Made by a program: the position numbers and the translations under genes. A stretch of 64,000 bases of DNA, from the NCBI GenBank assembly GCA_012295275.1, contig CM022670.1, positions 13,429,583 to 13,493,582 of the forward strand. Reading direction: 5' to 3'. Shown in pieces: positions 22,883-34,496 of this stretch (positions within the stretch are counted from its first letter, which is position 1; each line of letters opens with the position of its first letter). This stretch comes from Chrysomallon squamiferum. Lineage: Eukaryota > Mollusca > Gastropoda > Neomphalida > Peltospiridae. The notes below the pieces were generated by a model. The model did no database searches. It had not been told where the DNA came from and was given only the letters and a program-made list of their open reading frames with translations.

Positions 22883-24947
22883 TAGATTGGGAAGGTCTAC
22901 TCTTTGGGTCAGAGTAAAATCATAAAATAATAATAGCTAAGCCTATTAGTTCTTTCTTTGACACCCACTCTAATTAGTTTAGTATATTTATTTTACGTTG
23001 ACTTAAAACGAAAAACCAGCAGTAGTTTATTTACTGTCATTATTCTTAAAATGAATTAACGAGTTTCTAACTCGTATGTAATTATTGCAGGCTCGTAGGC
23101 ATAGGTTGTCGAGGGGTGCGTACGCACCCAACACAGCCTGCCGAGGTGCAGAACAAAAATAATAATAAATAAAAATGTATATATTTTAAAGCGTAATAGA
23201 AATGTCCAGTAACGTAAGCAATGTTGTTAATATTGCGCGGATCCGTTCTGATAAACACTAAGATCATTATCTCCCTTTGCAATTACGTCCCAGAAAATGC
23301 ATCTCCTGCATTCTAGATTTTAAAACATTTCGAGCGGCACATGCTTCAGGTCCCCCTCCCCAGCAACGACAGCTCTTTAGCTTGTCGATTCCGCACCCCT
23401 CCCTATAGATTTTTGCATGTTGTAGTTAGCTAATTAAAGAAACCAATCCCGAGATGAACTTTACATTTCTTACAACATGAATCACCCGAGATGACTATGC
23501 TAGGTAGGGCTGTGCAGGTACGGCTGAATGTGCACACATAAACGTAAACAAATCGACGCGTGATATCTCTACGCAAGAGTTTTCTTAAGTTCGAAATGAG
23601 ATACAATGCACACATAGTAGAAGAAAAGGACTGCAAATAACAAACAGATTAAATGAATGAAATATACTATACAAATTTATCAAAACTGAAATAAGAACGA
23701 AACATAAATAAAAAGAAGAACATGGAGTGTTGTTCGAGAGTTTACGGCAGGGTCGCATATCTAGTCGCTGTTTACTTAAAGGATCATGCAAATAGAATTA
23801 TGCAAATATTGCTTACGTGCACAGACTTGTCCACCGACCTAGTTTACATTGTAAAAAGCTTCTATCTTGATGAATCTAATATTTAGGATAATAACTAGTA
23901 AAATAGTCAACTTTTTTCTTGCTCTGTTTATGAAAAAGTAAAACTGGTTTGACTACATATTTCGGAATAAATCATCTTGCAAACCGAAAAGGAGGTCACA
24001 CATCGTTGAATCTTTGAACAAAGTTTTTATATTATACAATAAATTTATTTTTGAAACACACTAGTACAACTGTTATATTTATGCATGTTAAAGAAAGCTT
24101 CTCTTACCTTCAAATTAAATTTTCTTCCCTTTGTCTTCTTTTGGCGGTTTTTGTTGTAGATAGTTTGTCTCCGTTTGTGGAAAGATTGATGAGTATACGT
24201 GTATGTTGTACTGTCACACAAGACTGGCTGCGTCACGGTGTTATGCTGATACATAAATAGATTCGAAGCTATTATACCGTACTTGTATCAAGTCATTGAA
24301 TTTTGCGTGGCTAGCCTTTTGGAAAACTTAGCAGGGAAATATACGTCATCTATTGGTAAACTGTAACTAAATACGATATTTTAATATGTAAAAACGATGA
24401 TAATGTTTGGTTCTTTGTTTGGTTGTGTGTTTTAAATTCTATCAGTTATAAACAGTATATTGTTTAAAAACACGAAAAATCTTATTTTTTTTTTTTTTTA
24501 TTTTTGTTTGAAAGCCGGTATTTAGCAGCAAAAGAATTATTTTATAAACCGCTGGGTGAGGCTGTGTATCGTTGTATAAAATGTGATTTTTTTTTCTTTG
24601 TGAAATGTGTAATCCTTGTAAAAGGCTTCAAAGGCCACGAGAGCGTAAAAACTGTTTCTTGGTACGTTATTTTTACTATTTTTTTTTTTTTTTTTTTTTT
24701 TTTTAGTTTTTATTTTAATTTACTACTAGTACTAACACCACAAGCAATACATCAACAATAACTACTACTACAACTATTATTATTATTATTATTATTATTG
24801 TTGTTGTTGTTGTTGTTGTTGTTGTTTTTGTTTTGTATTGCAGCGAATGAAATATATCGGCAGAAAGCATTAATGGAAGATATTTTGACTGCTATTTACA
24901 TTTTTATTTATTAATGTATTTGCTGATTTTTGATGATCATGATGGTG

Positions 24948-24998
<51 letters not shown>

Positions 24999-25578
24999 TA
25001 ACAATGAAACTATTTTTTAGGTTGAAAATTGCGTTCTCTCTCAGGTTATCTTCCTCTCACTAGACTTAATATACTCTTGAAAGATGAAATAGAAATTCTT
25101 TATTCAAACATAATCATGCAGTTGTTTAAAAGTAAGTTTATCCTAGGAATTTAAATTTATTATATTAACAAATTCTGCTCTATTCCTAATGACATACTGA
25201 CACAAAACCAACATACGATTTTTTGTAATTTCGCACACAATTAGCAGATACTTACGTACATAAACACATTTTTAAACATTATATATATATATATACGACT
25301 GTGCACACACAACAAAGATCAAGGTTGGCTAGGCCTAATAAGTTGAGTAAGCCATAAAACAAATCTTCTTGAATTTGTGCACACAAAAGCAACAATACAA
25401 CGCGTCCGGTGATGACATAAATCTTTTTTTTATTTTTGTCCCCGAGTCCAAACTTTAATAGCGTCACGTCAAGTCATTCCTTTGGAATGTTGTAATTAAT
25501 GAATGTGAAAAACAGTTCGAGTTTCAAAAGTCTTTAACCAGCTGCTTAACGACAGGGCTGCAGCATTTAATAAATTAA

Positions 25579-25617
<39 letters not shown>

Positions 25618-26395
25618 ATTAATTAATTAATTAATTAATTAATTAATTTATTTATTTATTTATTTCGATTTAAAAATCATAACGTACTAGACGTCAAATA
25701 AGGTAGAGAAGTTCGACCTTAAGAAAACAGTTTCATTTTGAACAAATGGCGGGACTGTTTTATACAGTTTCGAGAGACGATCCATTAATCGTTCATCAGA
25801 AAACATTTTTGGTATCTGACAATTGATAGAAATCAGCTGATATTTTCAGACTTAGTTTCGGAAAACAGCGGAAAACAGCGCAGTGGGAGCGAAGAGGACC
25901 GATCATGTTTTACTTTATATTCTATACAAAATGACTGTTAAGGCAAATGAATACAAGAATGTAAATGATCATTGGAACAAATACACACCCTGGGACAGAA
26001 AGGAAGAAAAAGAAGGAAAACCTTAACAACAAAAACTACAATGGTCAGATTAATGAGCAGTTTTCCAAATTCACTTTGAATTAATTATTCATGACCTTTT
26101 CATTCAATTCATCTTGTTAATCAGAATTCGTGTTACTTAACATATATATATATATATATACTGGTTTTATCAGTTTTTATATCATTACATGTCAGCCGCA
26201 CATTTCACATAAACGATAACAACAATTAAAATAAATAAATAAATAATAACAGTAACAACAACAACAACAGAAGCAGCAACAACAACATATATGTTTGAAT
26301 AAAATAACTTTTTTTTTAGACATGTTTTTACATTGTGACTTGAAACTGTTCCTAGACGGATCTAAATTTAACATAAGAAAAATGAATAAATCGGA
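22775..26395. other. non-coding gap between Ig genes 4 and 5
   Basis: A (GT)n tract at 22853-22880, a mollusc-like AAGGGAGATAAT motif on the minus strand near 23266-23277, poly-T runs (24485-24499, 24678-24704), (ATT)n-(GTT)n at 24774-24829, (ATT)n at 24950-24998, the palindromic block at 25566-25665 and (TA)n at 26142-26160. A GAAG|GTAAGAG donor on the minus strand at 24108 could end a non-coding first exon of member 4. No extra Ig copy was recognised. Confidence 0.4.
25566..25665. repeat. (AAAT)n-(AATT)n-(ATTT)n palindromic simple repeat
   Basis: About 13 AAAT units, several AATT units (each self-complementary) and about five TTTA units follow each other, so the block is close to its own reverse complement and could form a long AT hairpin. 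Confidence 0.85.
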
Positions 26396-26920
26396 TTAAA
26401 TATTTATGTAGTGTTTTTCTTTCTTGACTAACATGTAGTCATCCATCAAACATCCGCCAACCATTGGCACGAGAAACATTGTGACAGCAACGGCAGCTAT
26501 AATAAACTGTTCGCGATATTTATGCAAGACAGAATCGTAGGGAGCTGAGTAAAAATTTATAGCTCTGAGAATTCGTGTGTGATAGTCGCTGTTCCGATAT
26601 ATGAAGCAGATATATATCCCGTAATCCTTTGCTGATATTGCCCTGATTTTTAATACCATTCCTTCTACGCCATTTTTCACTACTACTTCGTATTTTGAAC
26701 TGTTCAAACGAGACGACCCGACAATTGTGATGTTCCTCGGTGTTATCCAGGTTATCTTGTCATTTGGTTGCAAATTGGCGTTGCTGTCGTTGCAAACCAG
26801 TACGCCCTCGGTGCCCGGGTAAAACTGAAAACCCCACTGAGGTTCAGTGCGCCAGTCTATTTCGCCATGCACTTCCCCCAGGACAAACAGAAGCAAACAC
26901 ACTGCTATCGCACACCTCAT
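26396..26920 (-). CDS. Ig-TM family member 5: short-tail paralogue of member 4
   Basis: A 174-residue type I membrane protein close to member 4: signal peptide about 1-19, EIDWRTEPQWGFQF, an Ig domain with C43, W58 in ITWITPR and C105 in AKDYGIYIC. The membrane-proximal segment SAPYDSVLHKYR (125-136) and a membrane span at about 138-159 follow. The reading frame stops after roughly 15 cytoplasmic residues ending K-E-K-H-Y-I-N-I, so the YEN motif and PDZ ligand of member 4 are absent. No resemblance to the member 4 tail is visible beyond the stop, suggesting loss of the segment rather than one nonsense change. The span has no charged residue that would suggest an adaptor partner. One coding exon; TTTTTCTACAG 9 nt before the ATG is a good 5' UTR acceptor, and ATGAG|GTAAGT at 27506 next to TGACGTCA could be the first exon's donor. 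Confidence 0.86.
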   Translation of the reverse strand: MRCAIAVCLLLFVLGEVHGEIDWRTEPQWGFQFYPGTEGVLVCNDSNANLQPNDKITWITPRNITIVGSSRLNSSKYEVVVKNGVEGMVLKIRAISAKDYGIYICFIYRNSDYHTRILRAINFYSAPYDSVLHKYREQFIIAAVAVTMFLVPMVGGCLMDDYMLVKKEKHYINI

Positions 26921-28552
26921 AATCTTCAGCTGTAGAAAAAAATAAAATAAAAAATAAAAATAAAAATAAATAAATAAAAAATAATAATAATAAAATTAAA
27001 AAAAAAAAAAAAAAATAAATAAAAAAAAAAAAAAAAAAAAAAAACCCAAACCAAACAATAATAATAAAATAAAACAAAACAAAATAAATAAATAAATAAT
27101 AAAGCGAGGGAGAAAAATTAGAATGACAAAAGTAAATAAAATAACGCAGTAACAATATATGCAAGACCAGATTAAGACATGCCTAGGAAAATATAAACGG
27201 AAATGCATGACAACTGAAGTTAATGTAATTTAACGTTTGCCTTGCATTTGATATTAAAGTAACAACAGTAGCAGCAGCAAGAACAGCAACAATAACGACA
27301 ACAACATTTATAATAAAAATAATAAATAGTTCAATCCTTATTACTTTAGATTAGTTTCTGATTGGTTTCGGTTTAACAGAAAAAAAAAAATACATATTAT
27401 TATTATCATGTTTTTTAGAAAATAAAAACAACCCGCAGTGATCATCTATCTGTTGTTCAAAATAATAATTACAACAAAATGCATATGTATTTGACTTCAA
27501 CTTACCTCATTACTTTATGACGTCATGCAGAATAGGATAACATGAATATTAATCGATCATCTTCTTCGTTAATGATACGAAGAATGCAAAATCCTTTTTT
27601 TTTTTTGTGTGGAAAGTATGACGTTTTCGTAATGTAAAAATGCCTTAAAACAATGTACAAATAGTAAAAGCGTAAATATGGCTTTCGTAGAGATCGTAAC
27701 GTGCGAAACGTGACGTCATTATGCTAAAAATAATATTCTCTTTTCAATAGCAAAATCTAAGTATCTGTTTGTGCGAATATAGGTTTCAGGTTTCAGATGT
27801 GTAGTCAGTTTGCTGGACCAGTGCACCTATCAGTTAATCTGTTCCTCTTTCAGTGTTCCAAAAGTGTTTTACCAAAAGTGCTCTTGTCACTCTATAGGAA
27901 GATAAAAGATTTCTTCCTACTAATCCACATTAGAAGCAGATTAAATGATGACAAAGGAGGTTTTTTTTTTTTTTTGCTGCGACCTCTTCGCACCACCCCT
28001 CATTCAGTATTTACTAATATTGTGTGTGTGTGTGTGTGTGTTCCTCACTCGAAATCTAACTCAGTAATCGAACGTGAAAACTATTTGTATATACCAACGA
28101 AATATTTTGTAAGAACGACAGCATATTTACAACACATTAATTAGAGTACACTATAGTTTAATTATTTTTCCCCCAACCCTGTAACAGTTATAAAGGATTA
28201 TCGTTCCTGACTTTCACTCTTCTGAAAAGTGGGTTTTTTAAGGCGCGTTAAATCAAAAGTGTTGTCCTGTGTTAAAAAAAACTTAGTGTTGATGTTTATA
28301 CACGGCTTACTTTAATAATAGATGTTTCATTTCAAATACAGAAATGGCTGAAATAAGAGCCAGGCATCAAATGATCAACTTTACTAAAATAGTGCAACAC
28401 CGTAACTCTTAATAATTCAAGGTCCAGTGCAGTTAGGTGAGTCACTGAGTGGTGGAGTTTGCAGTTGTCGATTTGCAATTGACAAGCCAGGCAAAAGCAA
28501 AGCTGCAAAGTTACAAAATGAAACTCAAACAGTGATAACTGATATGTTGTAC

Positions 28553-28607
<55 letters not shown>

Positions 28608-29073
28608 ATTTTTACATAAAATATTTAACATCTTTGACTTTTATCGATTAAATATATTGATTTTAAAATCTCGAAAAAAATACTTTGATTCTTAAATTCT
28701 TATTTATTTATTTATTTATTTATTTATTCATTACAATAAGTCCAGTATGATTAAAATAGTAGGTAAATGTTTACCCATTGTGTTTATAAACGTTTACTCT
28801 GAGATTTAGTTATATATAAAATAAATAACAACAACAACAATAATATTAATAAATAAAAAAACAAACAACAAAAAAAAAACATACAAATAAAATTTATCGT
28901 AATAAATTGGATTCAGTGAACATTAACACTGATATTTAGATGTGCTGAGAGGTCATACAAATATATTCTTTTATTGATACACAGATACACAAATATGAAT
29001 AGCATGAATATATATTATAATTTATCTTCTTTCTTTTTCTTTATAGAGAAAAAAAAACCTAATAAAATTCTGA
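26921..29073. other. intergenic between the Ig array and FANCF
   Basis: Long poly-A/AAAT runs (26938-27100, including about 27001-27044), a candidate first exon of member 5 ending at 27506 with a TGACGTCA site at about 27529-27536, a poly-T run (27959-27975), (GT)n at 28021-28041, (AAT)n at 28554-28605 and (TTTA)n at 28699-28728. Both strands have short frames only. The FANCF promoter, and possibly a non-coding first exon, must lie towards the right end: a CTTTTTCTTTATAG acceptor-like sequence ends at about 29046. Confidence 0.4.
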
Positions 29074-32000
29074 ATGATGTCTGTTGCAAAAGTGATGAAA
29101 AATGTCTACACATTTACTCAGATTTTGGGACAAGCATCAAATGAAGAAGCTGCTCTCTGGGACACTTTGGCTTTAGAGAACTCTCTGAAATGGGCAGCTT
29201 ATTGTGAGCAGGTGATACCAGCTATGTCTTTTATGTTGAAACTAAAATTATAATAATAATAATTCAGATAGAAGAATAATAATACAGCATTTTCTTTTTT
29301 CTTTTGAATGGAATAAAACAAATTATAATTTTTTTTATTTTTTTTTTTTTTTAAAAGATATTACAACCATAGATCAAGATTCATGTTGAGTGTAATTTTG
29401 GATTATCCCTGATTGTAATAACAAATAAATATTTTAATTTGTTTAAAGTGTATACCTTAAAAAGCACTTTACTGTTTATTTATTTATCACATTGTATGTT
29501 GTGTACATGTACAAACACATATACAAACATATATTCAGAAAAGGACTGATCTGTGCTTGACTATTTTGTTCTAGCAATGTTCCGACAATTAGAATTGTGT
29601 TGGCTACTTGCAAAAAATGTCCTAAATATGTGCATTTATTATTATTATTTTGTATGGTTATTTATTTAGAGTGAATTTCTCTACAAAGAGTAAAATATTG
29701 GGAACAAATAAAAAATATTCAACTTTTTTTTTTTGGCAAGTATGATATAACAAAATTAAAATTCCAAATTTTCTAATTTTTTTTTTTGATGTTTGTGAGG
29801 AATTGGGTTTTCTTCTTTTTCAGTTACATCGTCATGTGAAAGGAAAACCGATTGAAGCAGATTTTGAACGACAGCTACAAGAAATGACTTTGTTATTAGA
29901 ACCTCCCTTGTGTTTGTCTGTTAATCTGTCACTGCTGGAAAATGCCACACAGATTTTACAAAATGTAATAAATAAAAATATTAACTTTAAGAGCTGATAG
30001 CAAAGTAGTGTTTGCTTGATTTAAATATTTGAGCTTTTTACAAATAAAAACAACCTTATGCGGTGTTGTGATGAATTACTTGCATTGTTGTACTTGTTGT
30101 TATTATTGTTGTTTTTATTTTATTAGGTTCGTCTTCCGGTGCTAATTATATATGTATTTTTCTAATTAGATTCTGCTTTGCAATCCACATGTGAACAGAG
30201 AACTTTTAAATGGTCTTATTTCGAGCATTCAACTTTATAATCCAAATGAAGAAGATTTTGTGAAGGTGGGTGATATGTTTTGTTTGTTATTTATTTCACA
30301 TTGTTATAAAAAAAATCCATGTATTTTGTATATTTTCAAGTAATTATTTTATTTGTTTCTACAAATAATCTTTGATGATAATATATGATAGTGATCTACA
30401 AAGGCCATGTGTAGAGCCTGATAATCACATACTTTATTTCAATATTTATTTATGATGTACTTCAGAGGTTCTCAAAGTTGGCGTGTTTACAAGGAGCAGT
30501 AGACATTTCAGAAGCAATCTTGAAAGAAATATCTCCCAGTGCTGATCATTTTGTCAGACAAGAAGTCTGTACTGCAGCAGAAGGGTCACTATACAGTGCA
30601 GCCATTGTATTGATTCAGCATCTAGCAAGACAACTGAATAATGTCTCAAATGTTGAAAGGTAATTGTTACATACAATAAAGTTAACTGCCAGTGACTTTC
30701 CTGTCCATACTATTATACTGATTATAATAACCATTTAAATGAAAAAAATATGGAATGGTGATTAAAGAAATTATAATTTTTTTCATTCATTAATGCTATG
30801 AAATAATTAGTTATAATATGAATTTTTTATATTATTATTATATAGGAGGTTTGTTTTAAACCAAAAATTATTATAAAAACAAACGTTTAATAATTTCTAG
30901 TAAATCTTTCTGAATAAATTTAGATACGGTCATTCTTTCTTTTTCATGCATTTTTTTATAATTCTTTAATCTGCAGATTTACCCACTATGTGGAAAAACT
31001 GGCAGAATCACTGATAATTAAGAATACTGGCTGGGTATGTATAAACATTATTATTTCGCTGTATTATTTTACTAAATATCATTTGTTATTATGCAGATAT
31101 TATTTATTCAACACCTGTCATGATCATAGGAATACACACAGACACTGCTGTAGCCCGATACATTTAATCATGAGTTGTTTGAGAGTTTACATGAATATTA
31201 AAAAAAACCCCATTTATAATTAATTTTTTTTAAATAGAAATGAGATGCACTAAATATACTTGTGACATGACTTTTTATATGGAACTTAGAGATGTTACAA
31301 TTTAATGATTTCCATAAAACAGTTCAAGAAGTTGATGAAGGTTTTTTCTAAGTAAAAAACACTCCTTTATGTGTGTGGCTGCAAGCTACAGTATTGTCTG
31401 CAGCCACAAAGTAAGAGGTATAACAATTATGTTGTTTCACCTTTCTGTTTTGAATATTCAGGTTTCTGAACTAATTTACTTGTTTCACTATTATTATGAT
31501 TATTATTATTATTATTATTATTATTGCTGATATTATGATTATTATATAGGAAATTCTGGTGTGTTCTCTCTCTGTTGAATCAGATGATCATTTAGAGAGA
31601 AATGAACTTGAGTATCAGAAAACAAAGGATATCATTCTCCAGTGGATGGAGAAAGTTTGTGAAACATCCAGTCATAGTCGGTAAAATAATAATAATAGAA
31701 TGTACAAATGGTGTTATGTAAAATATTTGAATACATTGTTTAAAAAAAGTAATACTAATGAATTTATTTCCTTTTTTTATTACTCTGTCTATTCTAAAAT
31801 GTGTGTAGATATGGCCTTGCATTTCCCCTTTTCAGCTAGTAATCCAGACATTCATCTATCTGAGTGTGTGTGTGTGTGTGTGTGTGTGTTTAAAGCCATG
31901 GAAAGTTAAACAGAAGAATGCATGTTAGTCATTGAATACACTTTATAGATTTATTGAGATATGACAGCATTTTCCTCCTATCTTCCATTATTAGTATTTT

Positions 32001-32767
32001 AAAATATATAAATAATTAAAAAGTAATATTAAAATGTGTTGTTAATAATAAAAAAATTTAAATCTTATTTTGATTCCTTTCAGAAATCTGTGTGATGTTA
32101 GTTCATTGTTATTAGCTAAAGTCTCTGCTGAGAACAGTCAGTTTTATCAGTTCTACAGAAACATTTTAGTGGAATGGGGTGTGATGATGGTTCCAGATTA
32201 TTCAAGACAAGAAGATAACTCATGCAAGCTGTATGGATGGAAGTAAGATATTTAACATTATGGTTTTGGAGGTTTTGTGTGTTGTTGTTTTTTTGATTTC
32301 TGTTATTTTTATGCTCTTGAACTTTCAATATGTTAAATTACTGATTTTTCTAATAATGAATACAGCCTCAGTTTAAGAATTGAATTCCTCTGATAGACAT
32401 CCAATGACTAATTAATTTACTTATTTATTTATAAAATGTATTCATTTAAATGTATTGGTATTTGTTTAATGTAATGCTTCATAAATAAATATATTTGTAA
32501 GTTTTAAAAGTTTATTTGTTATTCATTTTTCTATTTATTTATTTAACTTTCAGGCCAAACAGAAAGTCCAGTGTTGGTAGTTTTTCCAGTCTTGTAGATC
32601 ATTTTGTGATGTTGTTTGACCATGCCCAGCCTCAGTCACTCCGAGTATCTCTTGGAGAATTTCTCTCTGAACTTGCTATGAAAAGTTACTTCAACATTTG
32701 GAGAGATGTGATAAAAGCAGTGCAGGAAACACTGAACAGAAAACAAAGAAAGTTAACTTACAGCTAA
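29074..32767 (+). CDS. FANCF: FANCF, Fanconi anaemia core complex subunit, eight coding exons
   Basis: Exons 29074-29211, 29824-29964, 30170-30265, 30466-30659, 30977-31034, 31550-31680, 32084-32242 and 32554-32767 join in frame with GT-AG borders to a 376-residue protein, close to the 374 of human FANCF. The N-terminus (F-T-Q-I-L, A-A-L-W-D, S-L-K-W-A-A-Y then L-H-R-H) matches human FANCF's F-S-E-L-L, W-D, A-L-Q-W-A-R-Y, H-R-R pattern. The C-terminal half (I-L-Q-W-M, Y-R-N-I-L-V-E-W-G, S-F-S-S-L-V-D-H-F, Y-F-N-I-W-R-D-V) matches its helical repeat region. FANCF is the adaptor joining FANCC-FANCE and FANCA-FANCG within the nuclear E3 complex that monoubiquitinates FANCD2-FANCI at interstrand crosslinks. 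An in-frame TGA directly precedes the first ATG; ATG ATG makes the exact start ambiguous by one codon. Vertebrate FANCF is intronless, so seven introns here are notable. Assignment rests on remembered similarity. Confidence 0.85.
31864..31890. repeat. (GT)n microsatellite in FANCF intron 6
   Basis: About 12 GT units within the intron between the exons ending at 31680 and starting at 32084. Confidence 0.85.
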
Positions 32768-34159
32768 TTTAACACTGAAGAAATGTTTTTTTTGTTTTGT
32801 TTTTTTGACAAAACACAAAACATAAATGGGCAACAGTGTTTCTAGAAATTGACTATTTAGAACTGTTTTGGAACTGTTTACATAACAAAAATAATAACTA
32901 AGGATAATCTTTGATGCTTGACAATTGGCTGCTTTAGAATGAGACAAGATAACTATGGTGCAAGAAATAGATCTCCAAGTGAAAAATGTTAATAGTGAAC
33001 ACTATTAAAATATAATAATGTGATAAAAAGAAGAGATGTGATACATTACATAAAGTTATTTTTGACAGACAACTAGACTGAAGTGCACTATGATTTTAAA
33101 CAGTTTTTCTGTTACAAGTTACAATTTTGTTGTTTTTGGTGGCCTACTGTTGCTCATAACAAATTATCACAGTAAAATAACACTGTTTCAGATATTTTGT
33201 ATTATGGATGTCTGCGCAGGTAGTTATGTTTGAAGAAGCATTCTTCTGTTCAGCATGCAGTTAAACATAAGTTGATATTGTTACCATTTTACAGATTCTG
33301 AAGTTTGTTAAGAATTTGTCAAACTATATAAAAAAAATTATCAGCATCACTAAAAAGATGGGGAAACTGGGCTCATGAAAAAAACAAAATTGAATGATTT
33401 TCAGTTGTAAATGATTAAATGTATCAACATATTGTATTCTGTTAAATTTTTGTGTGTGTGTGTGGATGTACGACGTACGGCAATAAGGAACATAATGCAC
33501 TTTGACAATGTACATATTTTATGTAAACAGTATCCAAGGCAACGTACTAGGTAAATAGTTATTTATTATTATTATTATTTAATTTTTTTAAAACAACAAA
33601 ATAAAAATTAATGCATAACAAACTATTTTCATTTTATGTTTCGAATTTTTTCACGAATCCTGAATTACCTCTCCATAATTGATTATTTTTTGCACGGTTT
33701 TCATCAATTGCCTTTGACTGTAGTTCGTCTGCGTATTTCGTCGATGCAAGTAGTGTGAGAGACATTTCTAAAAATAGACATTTTTTGGTGTGACGTTTTT
33801 ATAATCCATTATTTTGATTGGGTAGTCCGGGAATTCCTTAGGTAGTGGAATTTCTTAATTGTTAAGTTGCACCACATGTTACCAGTGAACAGCTGACAGT
33901 TAACCGGGTCGTTACGAAATTGCTATATAAAATAAATAAATAAATAATAAAATTAGATAAACTGGTGTTTGTAAATAACTTGATTATTGACAGGTAAAAT
34001 CAACGAAGCAATTTTGTTTAACGTCTGAGAAAAACGTAAAACACATCGATCTGGTAGACATCCATTACTGAATGTTCCTGTGTGAAAACGATAACAACCG
34101 TTCTTCCTTGCTAAATCTTTCAGCAAAAAAGAAAAGAAAAAAAGGACTAACGACACAAA
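32768..34159. other. FANCF 3' flank and promoter region of the E2 gene
   Basis: No coding region was seen. The left part is AT-rich FANCF 3' UTR or flank. A short (GT)n lies at 33452-33463 and an (ATT)n at 33565-33580. About 33700-34150 is less repetitive and probably holds the promoter and 5' UTR of the E2 gene starting at 34160. Confidence 0.4.
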
Positions 34160-34403
34160 ATGACTCTAGGAAAGCAGCCCAAAGAGCTGCACAGGCTGCT
34201 CAAAAAGATAGACAGAGTTTCTAATGGACAAGCGAAAATTTCGTCCTGGAATCCGGATAGTGCAGACAAAATAAACGTTGAAGTTTTCCCTAATGATGGT
34301 ATTTACAAAGGAGGCAAGTTTGAGTTCGAGGTTCGTATTTATCCGAATTTTTAATTTTTGTTAAATGTAAATTTTTGTACACGTTATAAATATGTATTCC
34401 TAA

Positions 34404-34496
<93 letters not shown>

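Noticed and set aside
25566-25665. Considered as a CRISPR-like or satellite array
   Set aside because: Units are 4-bp simple repeats without spacers in a eukaryotic intergenic region.
27797-28144. 115-codon plus-strand open frame left of FANCF
   Set aside because: Contains poly-T and GT-repeat translations, no domain or signal seen, and no splice context supporting an exon.
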